From Akebia trifoliata (taxonomy: Eukaryota > Streptophyta > Magnoliopsida > Ranunculales > Lardizabalaceae): a stretch of 64,000 bases of DNA. Position 1 is the stretch's first letter. Each line of letters begins with the position of its first letter. The position numbers and the translations under genes are program-made. A model generated the notes under the pieces. That model saw nothing but the letters and a program-made list of their open reading frames with translations. It was not told the origin of the DNA and searched no databases. The stretch covers positions 26,865,317 to 26,929,316 of the forward strand of contig CM030719.1 in assembly GCA_017979445.1 (NCBI GenBank), written 5' to 3'. This document shows, piece after piece, positions 35,151 through 46,002 of the stretch.

Positions 35151-37374
35151 AATACGGATCATCCCAGAAGAACCATTTGGCTTGGGCGAGGAAGCGCAGA
35201 CGATTTTGTTTACTCCAAGAGGTGGGAGTTTGACCTGTCACCAGGTAGTTGACAATGTCAGCATACCAAGGTGTGTCAGAAATAGAAACTGCCATGATTT
35301 GCTCGTCAGGAAAATTTTCAGAAATCGGAAGAGAGTCAGAGAGAGTTTCAACTACTAGCCTAGATAGGTGGTCTGCAACCACATTTTCGCATCCCTTTTT
35401 GTCTCGAATTTCGAGATCAAACTCTTGAAGAAGAAGGATCCATCGTATCAACCTCGCTTTTGCATCCTTCTTGGCAAGAAGGTATTTCAGCGCTGCGTGG
35501 TCAGTGAAAATGACTACTTTGGACCCTATAAGATAGGAACGAAATTTATCTAAGGCAAAAACTACTGCTAGTAGTTCCTTTTCCGTGGTGGAATAATTGA
35601 GTTGGGCATCATTAAGCGTCTTGCTGGCATACTGGATGACATGGGGGAGTTTTTCAACTCGTTGCCCCAATACAGCACCTATGGCGTAATCGGATGCATC
35701 ACACATCACCTCAAATGGGAGATCCCAATTGGGTGGTTGGATAATAGGTGCTGAGGTCAACTCAGTTTTCAATTTCTCAAAGGCGGATAAACAAGCGGTA
35801 GAAAACTCGAAAGAAATGTCTTTGGCTAACAAATCACACAGGGGTTTTGAAATTTTTCCGAAGTCTTTGATGAACCTTCTGTAAAACCCTGCGTGCCCTA
35901 GGAACGAACGAACTTCTTTCACAGTTCTAGGTGGAGGGAGATTTGCGATGAGATCGACTTTGGCTTTATCTACCTCAATTCCTTTGTGGGAAATAATGTG
36001 CCCTAGAACTATCCCAGAGGTAACCATGAAGTGACATTTTTCCCAATTTAGCACGAGGTGCTTCTCTCGACATCTTTTCAAAACTAACTTCAAATGATCC
36101 AAACAGTCATCAAAACTCGACCCAAATACAGAAAAATCGTCCATGAAGACTTCAAGAAAGTCTTCGACCATATCAGAAAATATACTCAACATGCACCTTT
36201 GAAAGGTAGCAGGAGCATTACATAGCCCAAAGGGCATACGTCGATAGGCGAAGGTCCCAAATGGACAGGTAAACGTTGTCTTTTCTTGGTCTTCAGGAGC
36301 AATTGGGATCTGGTTGTATCCCGAATATCCGTCAAGAAAACAGTAATAAGCATGACCGGCTAAACGTTCAAGCATCTGATCGATGAATGGAAGAGGGAAG
36401 TGATCCTTACGTGTCATCGTATTCAGTTTTCGGTAGTCTATACACACTCTCCATCCGGTTTGGACTCGAGTAGGTATGAGTTCATTATCCTGATTTGTCA
36501 CAACTGTGACACCCGACTTTTTAGGGACAACCTGAACTGGACTAACCCATTTACTATCCGAGATGGGGTATATAATACCCGCATCTAAAAGTTTGATGAC
36601 TTCTTTTCGGACGACCTCTTGTAACACCGGATTGAGTCGCCTCTGTGGTTCTCTCGATGGTTTGAAATTTTCCTCAAGATGAATTTGATGCATGACCACA
36701 GAAGGACTGATGCCTTTGATATCAGCTATGGTCCACCCAATAGCTTCTCGATTTTCGCGCAGAACGTCAAGTAACCGATTTTCTTGTGATTTTTCTAGAG
36801 TAGGGGAGATAATGACAGGAAAGGTTTCAGCATTACCCAAAAATGCGTATTTCAGCGTATCAGGCAATTGCTTTAACTCGAGCTTTGGAATTTCTTCCAC
36901 TATTGGAGATGACGAGAGAGAGGACAGACTCTGAATTTTTGGCTGCCAATCCATCATAGGGACAGATTCAAGAAGAGAGTTCACTTCCCTGATGGATTTC
37001 TCAATATCGAACTCAAGGCCGAATTGGCCAAAATACTCTTCAAACGGATCCTTGTTCTCCGCTTCCTCAAAAGTGCTACTGACCAGGGTGTCGATCATGT
37101 TGACTTCTTCCAAATCATCCATGTCAGTAGATTGAAACTTATTCTGGAAGACGTTCATTTTGACCTTCATGTCCCCAAATGATAGGGTCATGATACCATT
37201 GCGACACTTGATGACTGCATCGGAAGTGGCTAAGAAGGGTCTTCCTAAGATGACTGGAACATGAGAATTTGGGTTAATGACAGGTTCAGTGTCAAGAACC
37301 ACGAAGTCGGCAGGAAAGTAGAAATCCTTCACCTTGATAATCACATCCTCCACTATTCCCTTGGGAATCTTCAC
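35125..37374 (-). CDS. protease C-terminal part, reverse transcriptase and RNase H
   Basis: A 749-residue frame. Residues about 1-75 complete the aspartic protease fold (FVVLDTEP, PVILGRPFL). The reverse transcriptase follows with YRKLNTMTRKDHFPLPF near residue 325 and the catalytic FMDD at about 410, a Phe variant of YMDD usual in this lineage. RNase H has VMCDASDYAIGAVLGQ near 555 and FTDHAALKYLL near 620. Together these turn genomic RNA into double-stranded cDNA in the virus-like particle. The protease active-site Asp lies upstream in the gag frame, separated by a single-base frame break near 37,447-37,452. The frame ends prematurely at a break near 35,150, just before the integrase zinc finger. 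Confidence 0.92.
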   Translation of the reverse strand: MKIPKGIVEDVIIKVKDFYFPADFVVLDTEPVINPNSHVPVILGRPFLATSDAVIKCRNGIMTLSFGDMKVKMNVFQNKFQSTDMDDLEEVNMIDTLVSSTFEEAENKDPFEEYFGQFGLEFDIEKSIREVNSLLESVPMMDWQPKIQSLSSLSSSPIVEEIPKLELKQLPDTLKYAFLGNAETFPVIISPTLEKSQENRLLDVLRENREAIGWTIADIKGISPSVVMHQIHLEENFKPSREPQRRLNPVLQEVVRKEVIKLLDAGIIYPISDSKWVSPVQVVPKKSGVTVVTNQDNELIPTRVQTGWRVCIDYRKLNTMTRKDHFPLPFIDQMLERLAGHAYYCFLDGYSGYNQIPIAPEDQEKTTFTCPFGTFAYRRMPFGLCNAPATFQRCMLSIFSDMVEDFLEVFMDDFSVFGSSFDDCLDHLKLVLKRCREKHLVLNWEKCHFMVTSGIVLGHIISHKGIEVDKAKVDLIANLPPPRTVKEVRSFLGHAGFYRRFIKDFGKISKPLCDLLAKDISFEFSTACLSAFEKLKTELTSAPIIQPPNWDLPFEVMCDASDYAIGAVLGQRVEKLPHVIQYASKTLNDAQLNYSTTEKELLAVVFALDKFRSYLIGSKVVIFTDHAALKYLLAKKDAKARLIRWILLLQEFDLEIRDKKGCENVVADHLSRLVVETLSDSLPISENFPDEQIMAVSISDTPWYADIVNYLVTGQTPTSWSKQNRLRFLAQAKWFFWDDPYLLNTVQTR

Positions 37375-37427
37375 CGATCTATCTGCTAGACTCAGAGTGA
37401 TATCTGTAGGTTTAAGTTCACCTAAAC

Positions 37428-39578
37428 CTAATTGCTGGTAGACTGAGAAAGGAGAAGATTCACACTAGCCCCAAGATCTAATAGACATTTCTCAATCATC
37501 GTTTCTCCAATGTGCACAGAAATTGTAGGACAGCCTGGGTCCTTGAATTTAGGAACAATTGTCTGCTGAATCAGACAGGAAGACTGGGCTGTCATCATAG
37601 CCTCTCTTGGCACAGGAGTTTTTCGCTTCACTGTGGTGAGATCTTTGAGAAACTTGGCATATGAGGGAATTTGACGAATTGCGTCAAGGAAGGGAATATT
37701 GATTTGAACGTTTTTGAACACTTCTAGAATTCCTTCCAATTGTTTTCCCTTTTTGTTGTCTAGAAGTCTATGAGGGAATGGAGCTTTGGGAATGATCACT
37801 CGACTTTCGAGAGGAGGAGGTGTCTCCTTAGACTGGTCTTCTTTTTCTGTGGAAGGTGCACTAGAGGTTGTTTCTTTGGATAGAACCTCCTCAGGCATTT
37901 CAACTTTATTGTCCACCAATTTGCCAGATCGTAAGGTGTGGACGGCTTGGACAGAATTAGAGGGACCTGCCTGACTATTGATTTCATACTGTCCTCTTGG
38001 AACAGTTCCTGCTGGATTTGGTACAGTTTGACTAGGAAACTGGCCTTTGTTTTTCTCTCCTATGGATGAAGCTAACTGACCCATCTGAACCTCTAAATTT
38101 TTGATTGCTTGCGCAGTGACCTGGTTGGTCTGAGACTGGTTCTGGGTAGTTTGAATTTGTTGATGTATGAGTTGCTGTTGTTGCTTTAATATCTCAGCCA
38201 TCATTGATTCTAATGCTGAGTTTGGTTGAGCAACCGGAGGAGAGTAATTGGTCATAGGGTCGACAACGATCGCCCGTTGATCAGAATTTTGATGTGAAGA
38301 ATAGGATGGCTGCGGAACCAAAGATAGGTTCGCACTGGCATGAGTTTGACGATTGAAATTTTTCTGAAACCCTGGAGGACCTCCTGATTGGATAGGTTCA
38401 CTTTGTCGATAGGAGAAATTGGGGTGAAACCTATTATCGGGATGGTACGTCTGACTATAAGAGTTAGGAGTGGGTTTCCTATACGTGTTGTAATTTCCAA
38501 CAGCATTGGCTTGCTCTGACTGCGAGAGAGTCAAGGTGGGACAATTCTCTGTAGAATGATTGAAATTCTCACACAGCTGACATGATGAAAATGTCTCTGT
38601 GGCGACTTGTAGAATTGGAGTGGCTTCTTGAAAGTTGGTTTTGACACTGAAGGCGTCAAACTTTTTGTTGAGACTTTGTAGGCTACTCACAAGGCTATTC
38701 ATGACACTCTTAAGTTCAGGATCAGACTTAACCTCATACATGCCCGGCTTCTTGGCTCCTAAATCTCCTCTATCAAAATCCCCTATGTTTGTGCTCCAAT
38801 TTCGAGCATTCTCAGCCAATTCGACTAAGAATTCATAAGCTTGATTAGGAGTTTGATTCATGAATTTACCCTGATGCATAGACTCGAGAAGAATACGCTG
38901 GGCTGTTGGGAGACCTCGGTAAAAGAAATTAACTAATTGGGCTTTGTCTATCCCATGATGTGGACACTTAACAAGAAGGTCATTGAACCTTTCCCAAGTC
39001 TGGGAGAATTCTTCATCCGGTCTTCCCTTGAAGTTCCGAATGGCATTTTTGAATTGTTCCGTCTTCGCCATAGGGAAGAATTTGGCCATGAATTTTCTCG
39101 ACAACTCATCCCATGTAGTGATAGAGTTGGAGGACAAGGAATTTAACCAAGCCGCAGCATGGTCTTCGAGGGAAAGAGGGAATAACCTAAGCTTGACATT
39201 CTCATCGTCGAGGTGACCATTTTTGAATGTTTGGCATAAGGTCAAGAATTTATTGAGGTGATTGTACGGTTGTTCGCTTTCAAAACCGTGGAATTTGGGC
39301 AGCATATTGATGGTGGCTGCCCGAATTTCAAATTGTGCCACGTTAGCAGCAGGTAGAATTATACATGATGGAGGGTTGGCAGTAATAGGTGCGAACAACT
39401 CATTGAGCGTTCGTTGATCCTCATGGATGTGATGAGGTGGAAGTGGATGTGGATCCATTTCTGGGATTGGTGGAGTGAGAACGGTGTTGTTTTCTCTTCT
39501 AACCTTAGGTAGAGGGTGAGACCTTGTGATCTCCGGATCAAATACAATTGGATTTTTCTGCGATCTCCTACCTAACAT
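37428..39578 (-). CDS. gag polyprotein plus start of protease
   Basis: A 716-residue frame opening MLGRRSQKNPIVFDPEI. The retrotransposon gag core spans about residues 105-270 (MLPKFHGFESEQPYNHL, AAWLNSL, ETWDEL-like WDELSRKFMAKFFP, FYRGLP). A Gln/Pro/Ser-rich spacer contains one CCHC zinc knuckle, CQLCENFNHSTENC, at about 333-346, which binds RNA. A long Q-rich linker leads to the protease active site DLGASVNLL near residue 699. The frame then stops after a few out-of-register residues because one base appears missing in a C/T run. Athila elements usually encode gag and pol in one frame, so this stop is probably a lesion, not programmed. Confidence 0.92.
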   Translation of the reverse strand: MLGRRSQKNPIVFDPEITRSHPLPKVRRENNTVLTPPIPEMDPHPLPPHHIHEDQRTLNELFAPITANPPSCIILPAANVAQFEIRAATINMLPKFHGFESEQPYNHLNKFLTLCQTFKNGHLDDENVKLRLFPLSLEDHAAAWLNSLSSNSITTWDELSRKFMAKFFPMAKTEQFKNAIRNFKGRPDEEFSQTWERFNDLLVKCPHHGIDKAQLVNFFYRGLPTAQRILLESMHQGKFMNQTPNQAYEFLVELAENARNWSTNIGDFDRGDLGAKKPGMYEVKSDPELKSVMNSLVSSLQSLNKKFDAFSVKTNFQEATPILQVATETFSSCQLCENFNHSTENCPTLTLSQSEQANAVGNYNTYRKPTPNSYSQTYHPDNRFHPNFSYRQSEPIQSGGPPGFQKNFNRQTHASANLSLVPQPSYSSHQNSDQRAIVVDPMTNYSPPVAQPNSALESMMAEILKQQQQLIHQQIQTTQNQSQTNQVTAQAIKNLEVQMGQLASSIGEKNKGQFPSQTVPNPAGTVPRGQYEINSQAGPSNSVQAVHTLRSGKLVDNKVEMPEEVLSKETTSSAPSTEKEDQSKETPPPLESRVIIPKAPFPHRLLDNKKGKQLEGILEVFKNVQINIPFLDAIRQIPSYAKFLKDLTTVKRKTPVPREAMMTAQSSCLIQQTIVPKFKDPGCPTISVHIGETMIEKCLLDLGASVNLLLSQSTSN

Positions 39579-40785
39579 ACACTACCAAATTGCACACAAT
39601 AGGAGGGAGAAATTCACACGTGAGAACTGGGTGCCTATTACTAGACAGCTCCTAACTGGTTCAAAGGATTAATCAAAGCCTCCAACCCAAATCTCTGAAA
39701 TCGGAACAACCAGTTTAATCTCCAGAGGAGAGGTGGCGCACAATGCTGAGCAAGGGCACTCTTAGATCACCTCTCGTCTTGAATAGACGTAGTCTATCCC
39801 CTGAATTCACGTAGAACTACAGGGCAAGATTGCGCTAGGCACTGTTCACGATCAAGAAGTGCAATTGGTGCAACTTTTGATTAGCTTTGCTTAATGAGCT
39901 CGATGGAACCTAGAGTCCAATCTAATCAAATTTTAATTAATTAATTTGCTGTGAATTTGATTTTCCTAGAAGGGCAAGAAATCGGTAATGAACTCCGATT
40001 CTTATCTTATGGTGTCATCCTCGTAAGGGTGCCCTTGTTACTATGTGCAATCCAATGTGTACAAATTAGTCACTCAAAAGCAATACAGAAACTCACTAGC
40101 GAGTGATGCGTGAGTGTTTCGAAATTTACCTCCCGTTCTAGACGGGGGATGATCGATTTGAGTCGACTCGGGCCACCAACACCAAACTTGGTGTACGAAC
40201 CCGAGGGGCTGAGATAGTTTCGTCCCACTATCGTCCGTCCTTAATTCTATTACAATCCGAGCCCTCTCGGATGAAATTAAAAATTAATACAAGTTCAAGT
40301 TCCTAATACAAGTTGTTTTCTAAGAAAAATAAAAATGCAGAGAAAATTTGAATTTGCTGATCTTCTTGGTGATGGAACCAATGTAGTGGATAAAAATTCC
40401 ACGTGTCGCCTTCCGTCAATTTCCGTCGACTTCCGTCAAGTCCTTCACCTAAACAGAACAAAATTATTCAAATTAGAATACTAAGAAAAAAAAACAAATA
40501 TGACCATTACAATGTCCATGATGTCAGAAACTTTTCCAACAAAAATCAGCAGAAAATGTTGCCACGTCACCGCGGCGCACTAAGGGGAAACCGCGGCGCG
40601 GTAAAATTTTGATGAAAATCGATTTTTCAAATTGGAAATAGTTTCTGATATCCTGAGGATTGTAATGAAATTTTTTTCAATTTTTTTTCTGTTCGTTTGG
40701 CTTCTGTTTCAAGCAAAACACATTCGGTTCTGTTTCGGAAACTGTTTCGGATACTTTCTGAATTGAAAAATGAATCAACTCGCTG
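39579..40785 (-). other. retrotransposon 5' leader
   Basis: About 1.2 kb between primer site and gag with no long frame. Contains a G+C-rich patch (caccgcggcgcactaagg near 40,568) that echoes wording in the LTR. Expected to hold packaging and dimerisation signals, which cannot be located by eye. Confidence 0.6.
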
Positions 40786-40803
40786 TCCCCGGCAGCGGCG
40801 CCA
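40786..40803 (-). other. primer binding site, tRNA-Asp type
   Basis: Minus strand TGGCGCCGCTGCCGGGGA starts three nt after the 5' LTR. It differs at one position from the tRNA-Asp 3' end complement (TGGCGCCGTTGCCGGGGA) as I recall it, the primer usual for Athila. Confidence 0.85.
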
Positions 40804-40806
40804 TTT

Positions 40807-42074
40807 TGATCGGTTGTTAAGCTTGCAATAGAAATGCAGATATAAATATGTGAACTAAGACTTTGGGCAAGTCGAATTCGTTCCACAGGGACAATGAGAA
40901 TTCAAGGATTCATTCGGATAAAAATGCCAAAACAGAATTTAGAAACAAAAACAGATTAGTTTTAAAAACAAAGCAAAGTTGTAGTAGAAACTAAATTGCA
41001 ATCTAAACAGAAAATAAAGATTAAAATTCTAAGAGAGAGGGATTAGAGAGGTCAAGTAAACCTTTTGCAAGTAATCCATAGTGTAGATAAATTCTGAAAT
41101 TAACTCAATCCATGGAGCAAGTCATTGCTCATGGATCGGAAGATGGATCAATTAAATTTTTGAAAGAAATTAGAAGCTATTCATGAAAATCCTAATATGA
41201 TGGAGATTGCCCAATTTATATTCTGATTATTCACATAGCATATAGCCATTCTTGAACTTATCTAAGTAATGGCTATCTAAGTTGGATCAAAATTATAAGT
41301 TGGATTACCTTAATCATAATAAAATTTTCGGAATTAAAACATGTAAGCAAGCAAGAATTTAAATCTACACTAGAGGGATTAATTTGCTATGGCTTCCTTA
41401 ACTTCTCTAATGAGAATTTAGCCAATCATTGCAAGCATTGTAATTGCAGAAAAACAATAAAAGAGAAAAGAGAGAATAGGTGAAGAAGATGAAGATGATG
41501 ATCGATCCGAATTCTTCTTTTATAGCTCTCCCAACAATTTACAAAGAAAAAGAATTGAACACTCTTGATGTTCTCACTACACTCAAGAGATCTCTCAATA
41601 GAAAATTACAGCAAATTAAAGAGAGGAACAATCAAAAATTGGAGAAGAAGAGAGCAAGGAGAGCCCCTTCTCTAAAATCAACCCTCAAATTTATAATGTT
41701 CGTATTCGGGCAATCGGGTTAACTTTTCGGATGATTCGCTTCAAACTACCCATTCAGTTACAACCACCGAAGCTTCTAGAAGCTTCTGTGAAAATCTCGA
41801 GGGCCAATTCCTCGAAATGACCGCGGCGCGGTGACGTGGCGCCCAAATCCTTCGAGGTTTTTCTGGATGCTTCCTTTCGGCTCGTGTATTGTAACCGTAA
41901 TTGTTTCGCGATTTGTTGGCTTCCACGTGCGCTACAATTAACACTAATATATCATTAGCTTTATTAATTTTGATAAATAAAATAATTTTACAATTATTTA
42001 AAGGAACTAACATTTATGTAATGGTAATCTTAGTGCAATTGTGGTCCCAAAATTGAATAATTGGGACCTTATCA
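40807..42074 (-). repeat. 5' LTR (1,268 bp)
   Basis: Promoter-bearing LTR of the element. The TATA box TATAAAAG (minus strand) is at 41,524-41,517, which puts the transcription start about 30 bp further left. It is 11 bp longer than the 3' LTR because of small indels. Confidence 0.95.
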
Positions 42075-42079
42075 GTAAT
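42075..42079. repeat. target site duplication, right (GTAAT)
   Basis: Identical to 31,357-31,361; 5 bp is the standard size for Ty3/gypsy integrase. Confidence 0.95.
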
Positions 42080-42324
42080 CAAGGGCCAGTAAAAGTAATT
42101 TCAAAAAATCATTTGTAGCATGCCAAGTAGAGCCTAAGAGATAAACGACAATATTTGAACTTTAAAAAAAAGAAAAAAAAAGACTATTTTAGATTTTATG
42201 TTCCTGCAATTTAAACTTCAACATTACTTCTCATAGATTTTCTCAAAATGTTGACAGTAAAGACTCGATGAGAATTGGATCATGTCACGACCAACTAAAT
42301 CATAGGGGCTGCACTATCTCTCAT

Positions 42325-44105
42325 CTAATAGAAATCAATAGGCAATATTTGTGCTTAAAACACGAAGAACCTTAATGGGGTGGACTGAATTTTACAAAGG
42401 ATGATGAAAATGTGAACTCCTAGCCATTTATGTGTTGGAGAGACCGTTTCCTATTTTGTGTCGAGCAATTTATAAAGTCTCGCATTAACAATATGAGACT
42501 CCATCAACTTCATATAAAAGTTTGCTCAATGGGGCATTTCAGCAAAAAATTAAACAGAGAACACCTCAAATATGTCTTTATAAGTTCAAATGGGAGACCA
42601 AACCGCAATTTAAGAATTGGATGAAGTTGTAGCTAAAATGTTGTGTGGGACAAAGTGTTAGCCAGACACTTGAACATGACCTTGTAATTTGACTAAATTT
42701 CAAAAAGTTCCACTAACAGAGCCTCGCACGGTTTATGCTCCGAAGATGGTATACTTCGATGAATTTACGTGAAGGAGGTGGTTTTGGTGAGAAGAAGAGT
42801 AGAAGATATTGCACACCCTATATAACCCATTAAAAGTCCCATTGGATACATAGAGATTATAGAAGCTTTGGTGGTTGACTAAAAATTCTCTCAAATAAGA
42901 AAAATCACCAAAAACAGACACACGAATTCAGACCTTCTTCAATGCTACTGCCACAATAAAACGTACCCATTAATGAAAAGGAAAAACAATCAAAAGGAGA
43001 TAATTACTTAATGCACCTTGTGGAAGGGACTTCTTTCTAGTCCCTCAACTTTTTTGTCTTAACTTGATCATCCATTTAGTTTAACTTTTTCTTTCTTAAT
43101 GCCTCCTAACCTTCTTTCAGTTGATGAGATCGATGATTTAAATTGTTTTGATTGACAATTCGAATCTGTGAGATTTACCTATGTTCCAATTGTCAAGATC
43201 ACCTTTTACAACTTTCGAGATCAAAGATTGTAAATCGTCAATCTCGATATTTGAACATGGATCATCGAGATCAACCTTGTTACGATAGTCTCTCAATGTT
43301 TTAACTTGAATCATCAAGATCAACAATTTGAGTTAGCCATTTTATTAGGTTGATGGGATATTAAGAAAGAAAGATTTACTAATTGGGTTTTTAAGATACC
43401 ACTTCAAACTCACGGTGCATTTAGAAATATGTCCCCAATGAGCATTGTCTATTTAGTCATTTTCACAAAAGAAAGTGAAATGACCTTAGATTTGTAGATT
43501 GGACAAGTAAACCATATAGATACTTTTAACAACATTTAATAAATGCAATTTAACCCCTATTAAATGTTATAATAATTGAATAAAGAATGGAGAAAAAGAA
43601 GAATGAAAAGATAACTCTGGGGCTCGTAGTAATCTACATTATCTTTTATAGACAGCAGACGCTCCTCCTCTGGTTGAAATCAAATATGCAAATTCTCATA
43701 TTTATAAACAAAGAAGGCTTTCAAATGTTCCAAAGAGGTGTGTGCACAAAAGGACACCTTAAACCAAATGAGTGTCTCAATAGAGAGAGAACCATTGCCT
43801 CCTTTGGGTTCAAATTGAACAAAAATCTGGTTTTAAAGCCTAATTAGTGCCTATTAGAGGGTACAATTGAAGAAGATAACTCTTCTGTTGTTAAAAATAT
43901 TTTAAAACTAAAAAGTTATAACTACTTAGGATTTAATCCATAAGTAGTAAGTAAGATACTTAAGTTACTCCCAACCTATGATATTTACTATATCATTTTA
44001 AAATCACGTCAAACTAAAAAATAATTTAAATTTATCAAATAAAAAAGATTAATTTTATTTGAATCAACACTAAATATATAAAATATATTTATTTAACCTT
44101 CGACA
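42325..44105. repeat. tandem duplication, copy A (about 1.78 kb)
   Basis: Begins ctaatagaaatcaataggca and ends at cgacac, where copy B begins with the same words. The two share long collinear stretches, for example ggaggtggttttggtgagaa, gccagacacttgaacat and catttagaaatat, diverged by roughly 5-10% by eye. No complete gene is recognised. A minus-strand open stretch at 43,326-43,138 is preserved in both copies but is probably fortuitous. Confidence 0.8.
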
Positions 44106-44703
44106 CTAATAGAAATCAATAGGCAATATTTGGGCTTAAAAGAACAATAAAATCAAAACAACCATATTTACTCACCATGGTCTTTTGCTTCGTAGGCAAA
44201 GAACCTTAACGTGGTGGACTGAATTTTACCAAGGATGATGAAATTGTGAACTCCTAGCCATTTATGTGTTCGAGAGACCGTTTCCTATATTGTGCCAAGC
44301 AATTTATAAAGTCTCACATTAACAATATGAGACTCCATCAACTTCATATAAAAGATCAGTCAATGGGGCATTTCAGCAAAAAATTAAACAGAGAACACCT
44401 CAAATATGTCTTTATAAGTTCAAATGGGAGAAGGATTTAAGAATTGGATGAAGTTGTAGCTAAAATGTTGTGTGGGACAAAGTGTTAGCCAGACACTTGA
44501 ACATAACCATTCAAAAAGTTCCACTAATAGAGCCTTGCACTGTTTATGCTCCGAAGATAGTAAACTTCGATGTAATTTCATAAATTATATAAACAAATTT
44601 AGAATTTGTGAATCTAAAAGGTCAAGAAGTCTGTCAAAACAACCTAAATATGGTTTTCTTGACTTTCGTGGTGATATCTAAATCTAACAAATAAAATTCT
44701 AAG

Positions 44704-44815
44704 AGAGTTTTTATTGGCACCCCAACTTTTACCTATACTCACCTATTTATTTATTTTTATTTTATTTTAATTGGGTTGTAATAAGTAAAAGTTGGGTACC
44801 AATAACAGCTCTCTT
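44704..44815. mobile_element. MITE, family E copy (about 112 bp)
   Basis: Ends agagagtttttattggcacc and accaataacagctctct with aacttttacctat / ataagtaaaagtt just inside are inverted. This is the compact form of the element at 25,335-25,687. Confidence 0.65.
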
Positions 44816-45950
44816 AATTTATCCTAAACGTTGAAGAGCTCAAAGATAGAGATCTTCTAAAGAAAAATTGAGGAATTTTAGCTAGGTGTTTAGGTCATTT
44901 TCTAGAAGAAGCAAAAAAGATTTACAGGGAAAATGAATTATGATTGTTTCTACATTATAACGTTCTATTCTTGAGTAACTTTAAGAACTACAAATATAAA
45001 ATTTAAGCTCATTTTCACGTTGATTACAAAGTGCGGAATACACGTCTACAAGTAGAATGTCATTTCGAAGGATTCCTTTTAAAACAATGTCGTAGCTTGA
45101 AAATAGACTATTTTAAATAATCCAAAACATTTAGGTCCTATACTTTTGGCATTGTTTTTCATTCTGTTTTGTACCATAAAAAACTATATGACGTGATAGT
45201 CATGATCACTCACTCATATGTGATTTTGATCTAGGAGACTCCAAGCCGAAGGTCCACACATATATGTGTTGTGTGTAAAACAATGGGATGGTTGAGTTTC
45301 ATTGTCGATTATGAGTTGCATAGTGATGGAAATCAATTTGTTCAACAAGATATTGATCCTAAATAATTGGAAGAACTCTTTGACGTAAAGTCCAGGCTTT
45401 GTCTATTTTACAAAGGATACAAAATAATTGCATGCAAATAGAATGGTAGGTGGAAGGAATCCAAGACTTTTTTATATCCTAACCATCCAAGCTATGCATT
45501 TTCGTACTACTTAGCATACAATGATATTGAGAAAAACAAGAACAATCGAACCAAGAAACGAATAAAACACAAAATATAAATCATGCACAGAAACATAGAT
45601 TTGTATGTAGTTCCGTTAAAATTGAGGTACGTCCATGGATAACACTGATTCCACTATGAAAAGAAAACTCACAGTTACATATTACATCTTATCACTAAAA
45701 CGAGAAATAAATATCCCAGGAAACCTAACTAGAATATGTATAGTTTAATATCTCCTAAGAATTCTAAGTACTTCCATTACAGTGAAGGTCCTTGTTGATT
45801 GTGCAATCAATTTGTCAAACAAAAGATCTATCAATCACCCAGACGTACAAATATTTAATTTAGACAAATAAGAGTCTCAAAATCATCTCAAATACCCTAA
45901 AACCAAATGGCATTTCAAAAAATGGGAATGTTTCTTGGGTTTTATAGATT

Positions 45951-46002
45951 TGTGTGTGTGTGTGTGCGTGTGCGTGTGCGTGCGTGTGAGAGAGAGAGAG
46001 AG
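45951..46002. repeat. (GT)n / GCGTGT / (GA)n compound microsatellite
   Basis: gtgtgtgt, then interrupted cgtgtg units, then gagagaga, at the right edge of the copy B insert. Confidence 0.9.

Larger units (their letters stand above)
31362..42074 (-). mobile_element. full-length Athila-type Ty3/gypsy LTR retrotransposon (10,713 bp)
   Basis: Both LTRs start TGATCGG and end TTATCA on the plus strand, and the element is bracketed by perfect 5-bp target duplications GTAAT at 31,357-31,361 and 42,075-42,079. Orientation is minus: 5' LTR 42,074-40,807, tRNA-Asp-type primer site, about 1.2-kb leader, gag, protease, reverse transcriptase, RNase H, integrase, about 1.35-kb non-coding stretch, polypurine tract, 3' LTR 32,618-31,362. 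The integrase wording ([22 protein letters not shown]) and primer type place it in the Athila/Cyclops/Calypso lineage. No env-like frame is present. LTRs differ at few sites, mostly short indels, so insertion is recent. Three single-base frame breaks interrupt the polyprotein, so as assembled it is not autonomous. Confidence 0.95.
44573..46002. other. 1.43-kb insert in duplication copy B
   Basis: Absent from copy A. Holds a family E MITE (44,704-44,815) and words near 45,560-45,640 (aacacaaaatataaatcatg, tagttccgttaaaattgag) of the kind found in plant LTRs, but no coding region. No terminal repeats or target duplication were recognised, so the mechanism is unknown. Confidence 0.55.

Noticed and set aside
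43138..43326. 62-codon minus-strand frame conserved in both duplication copies
   Set aside because: Conservation follows from the recent duplication of the DNA; no start context or family. Kept only as a note under the duplication.
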